This document shows, one piece after another, positions 24,730-36,660 of a stretch of 64,000 nt of DNA (positions are counted from its first letter, which is position 1; the number at the start of each line of letters is the position of its first letter). The DNA is from Dolomedes plantarius (lineage: Eukaryota > Arthropoda > Arachnida > Araneae > Dolomedidae), in the NCBI GenBank assembly GCA_907164885.2, contig OU015493.1:54423802-54487801 (forward strand), written 5' to 3'. A program made the translations under genes and the position numbers. The notes beneath the pieces were generated by a model, which was not told the origin of the DNA, ran no database searches, and saw nothing but the letters and a program-made list of their open reading frames with translations.

Positions 24730-25940
24730 CTCTTTACTCATTCTTCAGCAAATAAATTTCTAAACTTGCTAGTCCTTCGTGACAAATATACTTGATACTT
24801 TTCTACTTAGTTTAGATAAATCTTACTTAGGATCTAATATCTTTCGCAAACTTTTTGCTACGGTGCGTAATTTTCATGGAAAAGGAAGTCATATTGTTTA
24901 CGGAGACAACTTAATTAAAAATTCACACACTGACTTGATACTTTACAACACGCCTGCGTATTTAACACAAAAGAGAAGTCTGAAACTCCCACTCCTTATA
25001 AAAAGTGGCAAAGTATTTTTTTATTTACGTATTTATAAGATGATTCACACAAAAAACGAAAGAATAATTATAAATATTTAAAAAACAGCAATGTATGTCA
25101 TACAAAACTCTTCTTAATACAGTTCAACTTATGTGTCCGACGAAAAAGCGCTGATTTCACGATCTAATTTGTAAACATTAAAAGCAACAAACAAGCAAAA
25201 CACATCTGAAAAATAGTAAAGATAGCTTGAGATTCTCTGAAACCATTCATTAAATTATTAAAACAGTTCATTCCGGTACAGAAATGTAGAATATATTCCA
25301 GAATCTCATGATCTTCAAAGTATACAGGACAAGTATCAATAGCTGCATGGTGGAAGCGGTGCAAGTACGATTCCGTAACAACATGGCAAGTTCTATCGAA
25401 TTCCTGGCTGTGAAATGGGCAATCCGTCAGGGAACCCTTTCGAAATACAGAGAATTATCAGGTTCTTTAAGAAAACTTAAAAGATCTTTTGACTTCCAGT
25501 GTTTCACTAAATCGTAACAGTTGGCATTTGTCTACATTTGAGCCCTGCAAGTGTGGTTGGAAAGATTACAGGCAGAAGAGTGAATCGGGCCTGTGTTGAG
25601 GGATAATTTGGCCAATCTGTCGGCAACTTCATTCCCATGAATGCCACAATGAGCAGAAACCCATTGTTACAGAACAGACCATTTTCATTATAATAGAATA
25701 ATATTTTAAATAAAAAGCAATGAAAGTTAAAGTACTGACGAAACTTAATTGGTTAGTGTGAAAAGATGAAGACTGAGGCACCCGTTCAGTTTCTTGATAA
25801 TTATTATACACAACTTTGAGTGTAAATGGTTAGAATAAAAACAAAAGCTGTTACAATTTAAATGAGAATTGTTTAAAATCTAAATGCAGAGAAATCTTAT
25901 GGTTATTCTGGTGCTAATAAGGCTATATTACAACCAATAT
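24730..25940 (+). repeat. Copy 0 of an old tandem segmental duplication (right part)
   Basis: Bases 24748-25060 align with 32197-32490, roughly 85% by eye over the best 170 bases and without indels. Bases 25680-25760 align more loosely with 32585-32650. The extra DNA between these blocks here is the LINE fragment at 25164-25667. The 100-codon frame 24779-25081 falls in the first block; its counterpart in the other copy is stopped earlier, so coding is doubtful. Confidence 0.55.
25164..25667 (-). pseudogene. LINE fragment: RNase H and C-terminal part of pol
   Basis: Read on the minus strand from about 25667, one frame gives the RNase H end motif WVSAHCGIHGNEVADRLAKL, typical of I/Jockey-type non-LTR retrotransposons, before a TAG. 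After a frame change, 25364-25164 gives a DTCPV...EILEYILHFC stretch, matching the usual C-terminal zinc-binding region except that the second Cys of CPxC is Tyr. It is a 5'-truncated, stop-containing remnant inserted into the duplicated block. Confidence 0.7.
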
Positions 25941-25959
25941 ATATATATATATATATATA
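25941..25959. repeat. (AT)n microsatellite
   Basis: Short AT run immediately left of the 188-bp-TIR transposon. The (AT)n run at 29929 continues on the other side of the nested insertions. Confidence 0.9.
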
Positions 25960-25962
25960 CAC

Positions 25963-28516
25963 TAGGGCGGAGCGTAAAAAAAAAGTTTTCGATTTCGTTT
26001 TTGCCCTAGTGCGGAAAAGTTGGGTACTGGTGGGTAGGTCACGTATGCAAAGTTTTGGGAAAAACAAAAAATATCTTCCGTCTCCATTTCGGCCGTGATT
26101 TTTAGCAGATTTTTACCATATAGTTAAATATGTGTATTTCCATTGTTTTGTATTCATCTCGTCATTTTGTTCTTAAATAAAATACAGGGGTAATTCGAAA
26201 CTTAATACAGAAAGGCAGCAGCGGACACACCGCGTGCAGAAAGGTAAAGAAATATTTTGGCATGTAAACATTGTCAACAACAACTTTAGAAACGAAGCTT
26301 AAAACCTTCGTGAAAGACTCACGGAAATTGTTCGACATTTTTTCATGTAAGTTTGTTTCTTTTAACAAATGTTCTTTCCCAAAGCATAAAAAAATCCCTA
26401 AAATGGAAAGAACTTTTCTTATAGACCAATGGGCAATTAGGCAAATGCCCATAGGCGCAGTTGACTTAAAAGAAACTGAAAGCTGAGGAAACGAGCGGAT
26501 AGGAAGCAGAAAGAGACAGAAGCAGTAAGTCTTAAAATAAACATTTCGCCATCTGATACGCCATCTAGGCTCACATTTCCTGATCCAGATTCTTACGTGG
26601 ATCCACATAACTTCGATAGTGACACAGATGACTTGAAGCCTTCCCCATCCGAATCCAGGATGACTCAATCTGAAGGGAAAAAGACGTTAAGATCAAGCCG
26701 ATAACCAGCGGTAGCTACAGCTTGTGACAGAACCGGAGTTTCAGATCGGGCTGGAGCCATCATTGCAAGCGCTGTTTTGGAAGATTTGGGGATGATTACC
26801 AAAAAAGACACTTTTAATGTAATTGATAGACATAATAAGAAGAGAGAGGAAAAAAAATCGGAAAGAATATCAGCAAGGAAATGAAAGACAGCTGGAACCA
26901 CTGAAGGGACTTTATTTTGACGGAAGGAAGGACAAAACTCTAATGCAAGAGAGCGTAGGTGGAAAGATGTACAAAAAAACAGTCCTGGAAGAACACGTTA
27001 CAATGATTAAGAAAACTGGAAGCAAGTACCTTGGAGACATAGCACTAACTTCATCATCAGCTTTGAGTATTTCTCAAATGATGCTGCAATTCATGGAGAA
27101 TAAGAATATAGACATTCATCAACTAGTAACAATAGGGTGCGATGGAACAATTGTTAATACTGGCTATACAATCGGCGTGATTCGCCTTTCTGGGGAAGCC
27201 ATTGGGAAACCCTTGCACTGGTTTATCTGCCAGTTACACGTTAATAAGTTGCCACTCCGACATTTAGTGCAGCATTTGGATGGTGGAACGAGTGACCCTA
27301 ATGCATTTTCTGGTCCTACTGGAAAAGCATTGGCAAATTGTAAAAACCTCCCAGTTGTGAAATTTGTAGACATTTCGAGCGAATTTCCGAAAATCGACAT
27401 AAATGATCTTAGCACACACAAGCGATAGCTTTGGGATATTTGTCAAGCTGTCACAAATAGAAACTGCTCATCAAGTTTGTCACAAAAGCACCCTGGGAAA
27501 ATGACTCATGCACGTTGGCTAACAACTGCAAATCGAATAAAGTGTTTATACATTAGCTCGTCAGAGCCTTCAAACCAACTTCAAACTCTGGCAGAGTTCA
27601 TCATGAAAGTGTGTCCACCTATGTGGTTTACAGTCAAATTAAATCCATGTTGCACGTATGGTCCACGAAATTTGTGGCAGACAATAAACGTCTCATGCTA
27701 TCTTAAAAACGATTTAAAGACTGTGGTCGATCCCATTATCCAGAGAAATGGCCATTTCGGCCACCCGGAAGCAATAATCTTGTCAATGATCACAGACGAC
27801 AGACAGTCCATTGCAGAACTTGGACTGCGTAGGATTTTACGAGCAAGAAATGAAAAAAGGAAAGAATCAGACACTACAACATTCCGTCACTCAACTTCGA
27901 GGCAGTTTCATATATAGACCTCATTGATTGGCATAAATGTAATTTGACGGAACCCCCAATTGACAGAAGATGATTTGAGAAATTTGATTTCCAGTGAGAG
28001 TCTGTAGCTCAACGCCTGGGAAGCCTAAAATTTCCTTGCCACACCCAAAGTGTTGAAAGTATCGTGAAACTAGTAACAGAGGTTTCTGCGGCTGTGTGTG
28101 GAGAAAATAAGCGTGACGGTTTAGTTAGAACCCGAACAGAGTCGAGAAAAGCTATGCCACCATTTGAAACCAAATGCGAGTACCAAGTAAAACCGGAATA
28201 ACTGCAAGGGCAAAGGTATGGTTGGGTGGATAGGTGGGCACGGGTGGAACTTGCAATGCAGCTACCTCCCCGTAGTGAGTTCTGGGTTTTTTCTGAATTT
28301 TATTTCAGAAAAAGCGAAAAGCTGCATGCAAAACAATGGAAATACACATTTTTAACTGTATGGTAAAATTCTGCTAAAAATCACGGCCGAAATGGAGACG
28401 GAAGATAATTTTTGTTTTTCCCAAAACTTTGCATACGTGACCTACCCACCAGTACACAACTTTTCAGCACTAGGGCAAAAACAAAATCGAAAACTTTTTT
28501 TTTACGCTCCGCCCTA
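25963..28516 (+). mobile_element. DNA transposon with 188-bp TIRs, superfamily not assigned
   Basis: The first 188 bases (25963-26150) and the last 188 (28329-28516) are inverted repeats with about seven mismatches and no length difference. Both start TAGGGCGGAGCGTA followed by nine A. The element is 2554 bases long. Both flanks are (AT)n, so the target duplication cannot be read. Inside is a broken transposase-like gene on the plus strand. Each TIR also contains GCCCTAGTG about 45 bases in, the inverse of the terminal CACTAGGGC on the left. Confidence 0.85.
26271..28201 (+). pseudogene. Transposase-like protein of the 188-bp-TIR element
   Basis: Segments in order: 26271-26486 (N-terminal part, ending near MPIGAVDLKE); about 26714-26835 in another frame (SDRAGAIIASAVLEDLG); 26823-27428 (YFDGRKD, GCDGT, then WFICQLH, a C-x2-H pattern); an in-frame TAG at 27426-27428; 27477-27917 (RWLTTANR, then HFGHPEAI); and after more stops a C-terminal piece from 28031 (PCHTQSVE) to 28201. 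I recognise this as a widespread unnamed arthropod protein family. The two Asp motifs, the C-x2-H motif and the long TIRs suggest a DDE transposase related to hAT- or MULE-like enzymes; that is inference. At least three frame changes and several stops make it inactive. Confidence 0.65.
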
Positions 28517-28521
28517 ATATA

Positions 28522-29926
28522 CACTGCTGGCCACTGTAAATGCAACACCCTGAAGGAAACATGCAAATAACATGAAATTTACAACATGCATTAGCGGAGG
28601 TAAGATATGCAAATGGTTAGAATTTCAGCGCAGACGCACATCACGCGCGCCGGTGGCGCCACTTCAAAGCGATATTTAAGGCTTGGAGATTTCGACGATT
28701 TCAAGTTCGGCAATTGTGTTTTTCTTGTGGTTTTTTCAAAAAACGATCAATTATGCCTCTTCGAAAACAGCGATCATCTTTTGATCAAGTATCCGAGTTC
28801 GACAGAGGAAGGATAGTGGCCTACAGAGATTGTGGATTATCTTTCAGGGAAATCGGTAGTCGTGTTGGACGAAACCAAACAACTGTAATGCAGATATGTG
28901 ATCGTTGGATGCAGGAGGGTACGACGGACCGGCGTGTTCGATCGCATCCACCTCAGCGCACCACTTCACGTGATGACAGGCAAATTGTGCGCATGGCAGT
29001 GACGGATCGCTCAGTCACATCACGAACCATAGCACAGCACATGCTGTCTGTAACGCATCATCCAGTGTCTGCGCGTACCATTCGACGCCGTTTACAGCAG
29101 AGTGGTCTGTCCGCAAGACGTCCATTACTTTGTCTACCCTTGACGCATAACCACAGACGTCTCCGCCGCCAATGGTGCGATGACAGAAGGATGTGGACGG
29201 CAGAATGGAATGAAATTGTCTTTACTAACGAGTCACGCTTCTGTCTGCAACACCACGATAGTCGCATTCGAGTCTGGAGACACCGTGAAGAGAGGATTCT
29301 GAACAGCTGCGTTATGCACCGCCACACTGGTCCTGCACCGGGAATTATGGTATGGGGCGGTATTGGATATCACTCTCGCACACCTCTAGTACGCATTGCC
29401 GGTACTTTAAACAGCCAGCGCTACATCTCCGAGATGTTGGAGCCAGTTGTCCTTCCTTACCTTCAGGGCTTGCCCACAGCCATATTTCAACAGGATAATG
29501 CGCGACCACAGGTGGCAAGCATTGTCCAACGGTTTTTCGTCAATCGCCAGATTGAATTGCTTCCCTGGCCGCCTCGCTCTCCAGATCTTCAGCCGATAGA
29601 AAACATGTGGTCCATGGTTGCTCTACGATTGACCCAGATTCCATCGCCAGCTGCTACAGCAAATCAACTTTGGCAACGTGTGGAAGCAGCTTGGTTTGCT
29701 GTACCCCAAGAACTCATCCAAAGTCTCTTTGAATCAATGCCGAGGCGTGTGGCAGCGGTGATCTCCAACAATGGCGGCTACTCTGGCTACTGATTCTGGC
29801 AGGAACCACACTTCACAGAAGTCTATAAATTTAATCAGTTGACACTTGGTCAACATGTTATCTACAAAATGAATTTTGTTGTGATATCTCTTGTCTTTCT
29901 TGGTGTTGCAATTTGGGTGGCTAGCA

Positions 29927-29928
<2 letters not shown>
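28522..29928 (+). mobile_element. Tc1-like transposon, nearly complete
   Basis: Same family as 3511-4752. The left end CACTGCTGGCCAC follows TA at 28520-28521. The right end reads GTGGCTAGCAGT and merges into (AT)n at 29929. Length is about 1407 bases. It sits only 5 bases beyond the end of the 188-bp-TIR transposon, apparently inserted into the AT-rich flank of that element. Confidence 0.9.
28753..29793 (+). CDS. Full-length Tc1-like transposase with D159N change
   Basis: DD34E-type transposase of 346 residues. The start is ATG 28753 ([10 protein letters not shown]), matching the sister copy at 4520; the upstream in-frame extension MCFSCGFFKK is transposon leader. Two helix-turn-helix regions (about 15-55 and 80-130) would bind the TIRs. 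The catalytic domain has the second Asp at 248 (QQDNARP) and Glu at 283 (PIENMW), 34 residues apart. The first Asp, expected in FTDESRF, is Asn 159 (AAC instead of GAC). The frame is otherwise uninterrupted. From what is known of the family, loss of the first catalytic Asp should abolish cleavage but could leave DNA binding. Confidence 0.85.
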   Translation: MPLRKQRSSFDQVSEFDRGRIVAYRDCGLSFREIGSRVGRNQTTVMQICDRWMQEGTTDRRVRSHPPQRTTSRDDRQIVRMAVTDRSVTSRTIAQHMLSVTHHPVSARTIRRRLQQSGLSARRPLLCLPLTHNHRRLRRQWCDDRRMWTAEWNEIVFTNESRFCLQHHDSRIRVWRHREERILNSCVMHRHTGPAPGIMVWGGIGYHSRTPLVRIAGTLNSQRYISEMLEPVVLPYLQGLPTAIFQQDNARPQVASIVQRFFVNRQIELLPWPPRSPDLQPIENMWSMVALRLTQIPSPAATANQLWQRVEAAWFAVPQELIQSLFESMPRRVAAVISNNGGYSGY

Positions 29929-30159
<231 letters not shown>

Positions 30160-30285
30160 GTTGAGAAACCATTTGGAGATGATTGGTTTTATGACGAATC
30201 AGTAAGCAGCAACTTCTATTACTGGGTGCTATTAACGGTAGAAGATTTTCAACAAGATCCTATTGTTTTTACCACCTACACCGTT

Positions 30286-30322
<37 letters not shown>
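30286..30322. repeat. (AT)n microsatellite
   Basis: Short AT run with one GT interruption. Confidence 0.9.
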
Positions 30323-30325
<3 letters not shown>

Positions 30326-31164
30326 ATAAATGGTGATGAGCTCCATATCATGGAAATATCCTTTTGTTGAAGAACTAATATGTGACTAAACTAGCTAGAA
30401 AATGCTTAAATACGAAATGTAAATAACTCGTATGAAAATTCTTATATTTGTCCCAGAGGAATAATTTCTTTTATGATGTGTAAATCTAGTTAGTTTTTAT
30501 TGCTCTTATAGTAATATTTTTCCATGGTGTGCTATATATTCTAACTGCAGTTATTTAATTTGCTGGGAATTACCTACCAATTTTTTAAGCAAGTTCCCTT
30601 TTTTCGCAGCTTATTATTCTAAAAAAATTTTATGGAGGAGATTAAATCGCAATTAGACTTTAAAGATATTCCTTAGACATCTTGGTTCTCGTATCTTTTA
30701 ACTTAACTTTTTGTTTTATATATTCATAAGTTCTTGAGTTTTATTCTGCTTAAAGAGATTTTCTTTTTCTTAATGATAAAACTTCATATCGATTTATTAA
30801 AGTTATTCAAATTAAATTCGGTTGAGAACCTTTTAAACTAACCTAAAAAATTTCTGTAGATTCAAGAAATACTTCATGGCTAAAACACATACTAGAAATC
30901 AAAGTTGTGTAACTCTCTTATAATTATAAAATTTTTGTTCTAAATAATGAAACTTTTGTTTTTAAATGAAACCACATATTCTGATGTTGTAAAAATTCAT
31001 CGTCGGTTTGCATCGCGCATTTATTTCATTTAACCATGTAAGTGTCAAGGTTTTTATCTTAGTGGAGTAGCTATGCATTGTATCACCGGAAGAAGCTTCT
31101 TTTATACACTAATAGAAAGAGTCTATTATCTACTAAGTTAAGACAGGCAAATATTGGCTTTCTA

Positions 31165-31404
31165 GAGTACCTTTGTGATAAATTTTGCCTCTTTATCTCC
31201 TATACGAAAAAAGTATAGTATCGATATAAGAACATCGAAGCTTATACTGTTTAGAAACTCAACACTTAAACACTTCGAGAAAAGGAAATTATATGACAGA
31301 ATTATTAACCTCCTGGATTCACATCCTGTAGAACTCATATTCCACTGTTTAAAACAGTTTACATTTTACCAGCCTGGAATTTACTTCTGTCTCGGAATTT
31401 TCCG
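31165..31404 (+). other. Exon-like open frame with splice signals
   Basis: An acceptor-like CTTTCTAG precedes a frame that stays open for about 80 codons and meets a consensus donor GTAAGT at 31405. The end of the peptide (SHPVELIFHCLKQF...GIYFCLGIF) is hydrophobic and resembles in pattern the last transmembrane segment of arthropod gustatory receptors just before their final intron. That is a weak, by-eye resemblance. The paralogous block at 33590-33700 has a TGA and a degraded donor, so at least that copy is dead. Confidence 0.2.
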
Positions 31405-31554
31405 GTAAGTTTCGTAATTTTTGTGAATAATAATTGGATGCAAGCTTTACACAAATATATGTAACGTACGATAAATAAAAGATAAACAAGGAAGGATGCA
31501 AACACTAATTTCATTCCATATTACAAAAAAGTAATTTTATTTATACATGTGCAT

Positions 31555-31935
31555 CTAAATTTAATTATACCAATCTACCAATAAATTACTCGAATAAATG
31601 AGTAAATTACTTATGTGTTAAAATTATGAGACCCCATAGATCCATTGAGACTAAATTTAATTATGCTAATCTACCAATAAATTATTCAAATAAATGACTA
31701 AACAACTTATGTCTTAAACTCATGAGACTCGTAGACCTATAGAGACTAAATTTAATTAAACTAATATACCAATAAATTTTTCACATAAATGAGTAGACTA
31801 CCTATGTCTTAATTTAATAAGACCCACAAATCCATTGAGAAAAAATTTAATCATAGTAATATATCAATAAATTATTCAAATAAATGAGTAAACGACTTAT
31901 ATAATTCATGAGACTTATAGATTCATTGAATTTAA
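31555..31935. repeat. 96-bp satellite, four units
   Basis: Units begin with CTAAATTTAATTA at 31555, 31651 and 31746; the fourth starts near 31841. Periods are 95-96 bases. Each contains AAATAAATGA and a terminal CATTGAGA-like sequence. A single related unit lies near 34150-34205. Confidence 0.85.
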
Positions 31936-32844
31936 GAGAATATTCCGTGTTTGACTTACACATATGGAATGAAATAATTCGAGAGAAGTCGAAACTGTCA
32001 GACGAAAAAATACTGAGTTACAGTAAACTTGACTGATTACATAAACTCAATATAAAATATTTTCTGTCATGTTAATAAAAAAGTACAGTTTTCAATTTTA
32101 AGAAAATCCTAATATTTGGTAAAAAAATAATAATTAATGCATTGTAATTAACGTTGTGTGTCTTAATTAAACATTAAAATATTTGCTAATTCTGTAGCAA
32201 ATAAATTCGTAAACTTGTAAGATGTTCGTGACAAATATACTTGATACTTTTCAACTAAGTTTGGTTAAATCTTCCTTCCTATCTAATTTCCTTCGCAAAC
32301 ATTTTGGTGCGGTGCGTAATTTTCGTGGAAAAGGAACTCAAATTGTTTACAGAGACAACTTAATTAAAAGTCCATCTACTAATTTGATACTTTACAACTA
32401 ACTTGGCATCTTTATACAAGAGACAATACACATCATGCAGTTCACACCGCTTAAAGCACGCAATGAAGTAATTTTCTTTATTTGCGCATGTAGATGTTAA
32501 TTTATATAAAAAGTACAAACTAATATGAAAGCTCATAACATAAAAATATATAACTGTAACAATTTAATCTAAAGAATATACTTTTTTCATTAGTATAGCC
32601 CAATATTAAAAAAAAATTTAAAGTAAAAGTATTGACAAAATTTAATTTTTAAAAATTTTTTTAAGTAAAGCATAAGTAGTTAATATCTTGTATATCATAA
32701 TTGAGTACCGTGAATTTGTGATCATAATAAAGGTACTTTTTACTTGTTTTTTTAGAGAAAATTCATTAAATTGGTTGGAATATTTTATTTTTAATGAAAG
32801 TAGCAGTATACTTTTTCCCATTATATATAATATATATTTAATAC

Positions 32845-34380
32845 AAAGCAACAAGCCATATATAACGGAAGTATTCTTTTTCCAAGAACTATCATGAGAC
32901 TATCCTACCTAGGAAAAGCTTAAGGCGGAAATGTAAGAAACCTGATTGAAAATTTTCTTGTTTGTCTCACGGGAATAGTTTCTTTTATAATGTGTAAAAC
33001 CTATTTTGTTTTAATAGCTTTTAGTGTATTGAGGAAAAAGGTTTTTTATGGTACGCTATTAATTCTAATGCAATTATTTAATTACTTACCAATTTTTTAA
33101 ACAAGTTCCCTTTTTTTTCTCAGCTTGTTATTCTGCAGAAACTTTATGGTGCAGAATTAACCAAAATTAGAGTCCTTTGAGAATTTTGCTCCCGGATCTT
33201 TTAACTTTTTTGGAGTTCGTAATTATTTCCGTTATATTTTGTATAAAAGAGATTTTCTTATCTTAAATGACAAAATTTAATTTAGTTTTCTTTATAAAAT
33301 TCATTTTAAACTCATTTGAGAGTCTTTTACAATGTAATTCCCAATAAAGTCTTCTGTACATGTAAAATATGCAACAGAGTTCGAACACGATATTGAAATG
33401 GATATGAAGTAACTTGCTTATGGTTAAGAACATTTTATTTTGCTTCCTAGACAGTAAATGAAAGTAGGAGGAAATTGAAAAAAGTCATTGTTAGGGTGGA
33501 TCTTAGTAGTAAATTCTGAGGTCAAAATGAGAATTTATTTAAATCCAGAAAAAAATATTAAGAAATATGATTATTCGAGATATGATGCACTTGGAATCTC
33601 TTGCAGTAGAAGTTAAAATTAGCCTCCATAACACAGTTCGCCTTTGCTCAGCTTTGAATTTCCCTGATGTTTGAAATTTTCCGCTAGGTTTTGTGATATT
33701 TATCATTATTAATAATGTGATACGACGCCCGGTGGCGAAGTGGTTATAAGGGTCAACCTGCCTCGCCCCAGGTCAAGGGTTCGACCCTGCGACTGGGCAA
33801 GGTCGACTCATGCCTTTCATCCCTTGAGTGGGTCGATAAAATGAGGACCAAGCATGCTTGGGAACTAACTCTGGGGTCCCTCGTCAGATTGACCACCTGA
33901 CCGAGACATATGCTGTATGACACCCCAAGCCCACTGTCATGAAAACGGAGATGGTTACCGCAGGCCTTGGTTCACATTGCTGAAACGTATTTCGGACTGT
34001 TGTGCCATGAGTTAGTTAATAATATGATACAGTCCTTTCACTAATATCAACTACTTGCGAAAAGTGGAAAATGAATACCAAAGGCACAAGTTACCGAATT
34101 CAAGTCACAAAATAATCGAAATTATATACGCAGAACAAATTTTATACTTTTTAATCTACCAACAAACTAGTCAAATAAATGAAAGACTTGTATAAAATTA
34201 TCATATTTACTGACATTTTGAGCTGAAACCGTTAGCAAATGTGTTCTCCATTTGATTAAGATACATGTAATTAGATAACTTGTCATAATTTGAAACTGTC
34301 GGAAGGGCACAAAAATTCAACTCAGTGTAAGTTTGACATACGATAAAAACCAAAATTCTTCGTTGAATGATTATATAACA
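32845..34380 (+). repeat. Copy 2 of old tandem segmental duplication
   Basis: Colinear with 30330-32040 apart from the SINE inserted at 33724-34017. It keeps one unit of the 96-bp satellite. Beyond about 34380 I can no longer follow the alignment. Confidence 0.5.
33724..34017 (+). repeat. tRNA-derived SINE with target duplication
   Basis: Flanked by a 13-base direct repeat, AATAATGTGATAC (33711-33723) and AATAATATGATAC (34018-34030), one mismatch. The head has A-box TGGCGAAGTGG and B-box GGTTCGACCC of an RNA polymerase III promoter. The body is about 220 bases and ends in a short GTTA-type tail. It interrupts copy 2 of the duplication. Confidence 0.85.
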
Positions 34381-36250
34381 CTTAAAATATATGCATCCTT
34401 TTCAAGTTAATGATACAGCTTGTAATATTTTAAATACAGAAAATTTTATCATTGAGAAAGAAAAGTTATTATTACATCTTTTTATTATTGTCTTGTGCCT
34501 GTTACAAAATCGTTTACTGTTTGTGAGCACACAGATAAGCATTTGCTTGCACTGCTTTTGCTCTTTTAGTCTTATTCTTACAGTCCTGCTGCAGCTGTTT
34601 CGTCACAGTTGTGAAGTATAAATCATCTGTTTCTTACTCTTTCCTAAATCATTATCATATTCCCCCTTTGAATTCATTGACAGTCTAGGTATAACACAAA
34701 ATATATAGATCCGAAAAAAAACAGTTTATCCAGAAACTCCCTCGCATTCATATTGATGTCAAGATTTATAGAATTTGACAGCTTCAAGAGTAATCTTTCT
34801 GTGCTGAATTTCATCCTTCCTAAAAAAATACAATCTGATGAAGTTTCGATTGTAATTTGTCCCCATCATTAATCTAAGCCCTCGGAATCAAGCTTTCACT
34901 TTCAAAAAATCACTTTTTTTGACATTCCAAATTCCAGAATATATTTGACTGTGCCGTTTTTCATCATCCTTATTGCACAAATATAACACTGCACTATCCC
35001 ATTGCACAAATATAACACTGAATTGCAATAGTACACAACATGGCTGCATAAAAACTTCGACGTAAACGAATCTACTGTTGATGGGATTTAACGCGATTTC
35101 ATTATGCAGACATGTGCCGTGGGAGAATGTTTTATTGACACAGAAGTACACGAAAATCATGTCATCTCTGTAATCTGTAAAACCAAATTAAAGAACCAGA
35201 CCTTTTAAGGTTGCCCATTATCAGGTTGCTTATAGCATTAAACATTTTATTTAAAAGCGATTTGTTTAAAAGCCTATTTGTTTAAAAGCGAGTGCTGTTT
35301 AAGTGTTTTTTTTTACGAACGAGTGTAATAATGGTATGCTTAACAAAATCATTCGAAAGTATATTCTAATTTTAACCAAAAAGGGCCTGCTTATGCAAAA
35401 AATCCTTTTTAAGAGTCTCAAGGGAACTGACTTTCGCCTTTATCACTTTATCTCTAAGCTGTTATAAACGTTATTATCCTATTATCATTATTATTATTAT
35501 TATTATCATTATTATCATTTCTATGACTGCCGAGGATGAGCATTAAGAGATTAAATGATGAAATCTCATATTTTTAAAGTATCGCATCTATCTCTCATCT
35601 GATAGTTTGAATAAATATTATTTTGATTTCCCAAAAGAGAAGACGGCAAAGAAATGGTGATGTTTAAATGTAGAATTCAAAGCTGGATATCTCAAGAGCA
35701 AGGGTCATAGTTTGAGAACTTGATATGGTGAAAGGTGTTTTCATTAATTTAAAGTGTTTGGGATTGTCTTTAATTTTATTGTTTGTACTTATCTAGCTAA
35801 ACCTAGGTATAGCGAAGAATTTCGTTATATTCCTTTTAGGTTACTAAATTAGCGTTAAATCTTAGTTAAATTAATTAAATACCTCAATTTGCTAGTTTTC
35901 CTAATAGTCACTTGCTTACTTTAACTTTGTAAAATTGTTTGAAAAATAGTACAGTTTAATTTTTTTGGTCCCCCCCAAAGTGTGGGAATCTCGATGGTTA
36001 TTTCTAAGCTTAAGCTATTTTAGTGTTCTGGGAACATTCTTTACAATCGCCACATCTGGGAAAATAGCCCATTAAAATCAGTCCGTTTCTTTTGAAAATG
36101 CCCTGTGGATCTTTAGAATTGGATTTTTTTTATGTATCGGCTAAGTTTCTAAAGAGCGGATATTTAGACTTCCGGCAGTACGCTTAAATTGCACTTTTAT
36201 TGCCATTTAAAACCGCCGTCAATTTAAAGCTGTTCATTAATTTAAATTTG
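34381..36250. other. Unique AT-rich DNA
   Basis: Contains a duplicated 20-mer ATTGCACAAATATAACACTG (34973 and 35003), a short tandem TTTGTTTAAAAGC run near 35250-35290 and an (ATT)n run near 35485-35515. No gene recognised. Confidence 0.35.
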
Positions 36251-36299
36251 CCGATCGACTGTTACCTTGTTAAATCACCGACAGCCTGTATCCATCTGT

Positions 36300-36660
36300 T
36301 AAAAAGCTTCCTGGCACTTGCTAGCCGTGGGAATCTGGCCACGTGGGTAAGAGAAGGCGCTTGCTAGTTCTTTCCTTCTCTCTCCCAATCAAAAAATGCG
36401 CCTTCTACGTCACTTGAAGGCTTGGCCAATAGGGTGTTTGCACCATTCGCGCTCTTCGCCGTTGGCGTTTGTCTTGTTCCGTTTTTGGTGATAAATCGCT
36501 CTACCCTGTTCTACCGGTTGTTGGTACGGTAGGAGCAAAAACTGTTCGCCGATCCTGTACGCTGTCTTTCAGCTACTTTTCCCTATGTTTGTGTGGCTTG
36601 GCGATTTTTCTAGTGTTCCTGTAACCCCTCTATCATGTCTTCTCCTGCTTCCTCGGTGGA
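36300..36660 (+). promoter_or_regulatory. GC-richer promoter-like region
   Basis: A CRE-like TACGTCAC (near 36397) is followed by GGCCAAT (36423) and a GC-rich stretch, then an ATG at 36634 opening only 13 codons (MSSPASSVEKIQS). It may be the 5' end of a gene or of a retroelement. No downstream coding exon was recognised. Confidence 0.25.

Larger units (their letters stand above)
30330..32844 (+). repeat. Copy 1 of old tandem segmental duplication
   Basis: Block order: 30330-30760 aligns with 32845-33260 (both contain CCAATTTTTTAA then CAAGTTCCCTTTTTT); 31300-31410 aligns with 33590-33700; the satellite at 31555-31935 corresponds to a single unit near 34150-34205; 31970-32035 aligns with 34270-34330 (both with GAAACTGTC); 32197-32490 aligns with 24748-25060. 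The colinear order shows tandem duplication of a unit of about 2.5 kb. Identity is low, so the event is old. Confidence 0.6.

Noticed and set aside
26162..26668. 168-codon minus-strand frame
   Set aside because: It is antisense to the transposase-like pseudogene, whose sense-strand motifs are recognisable.
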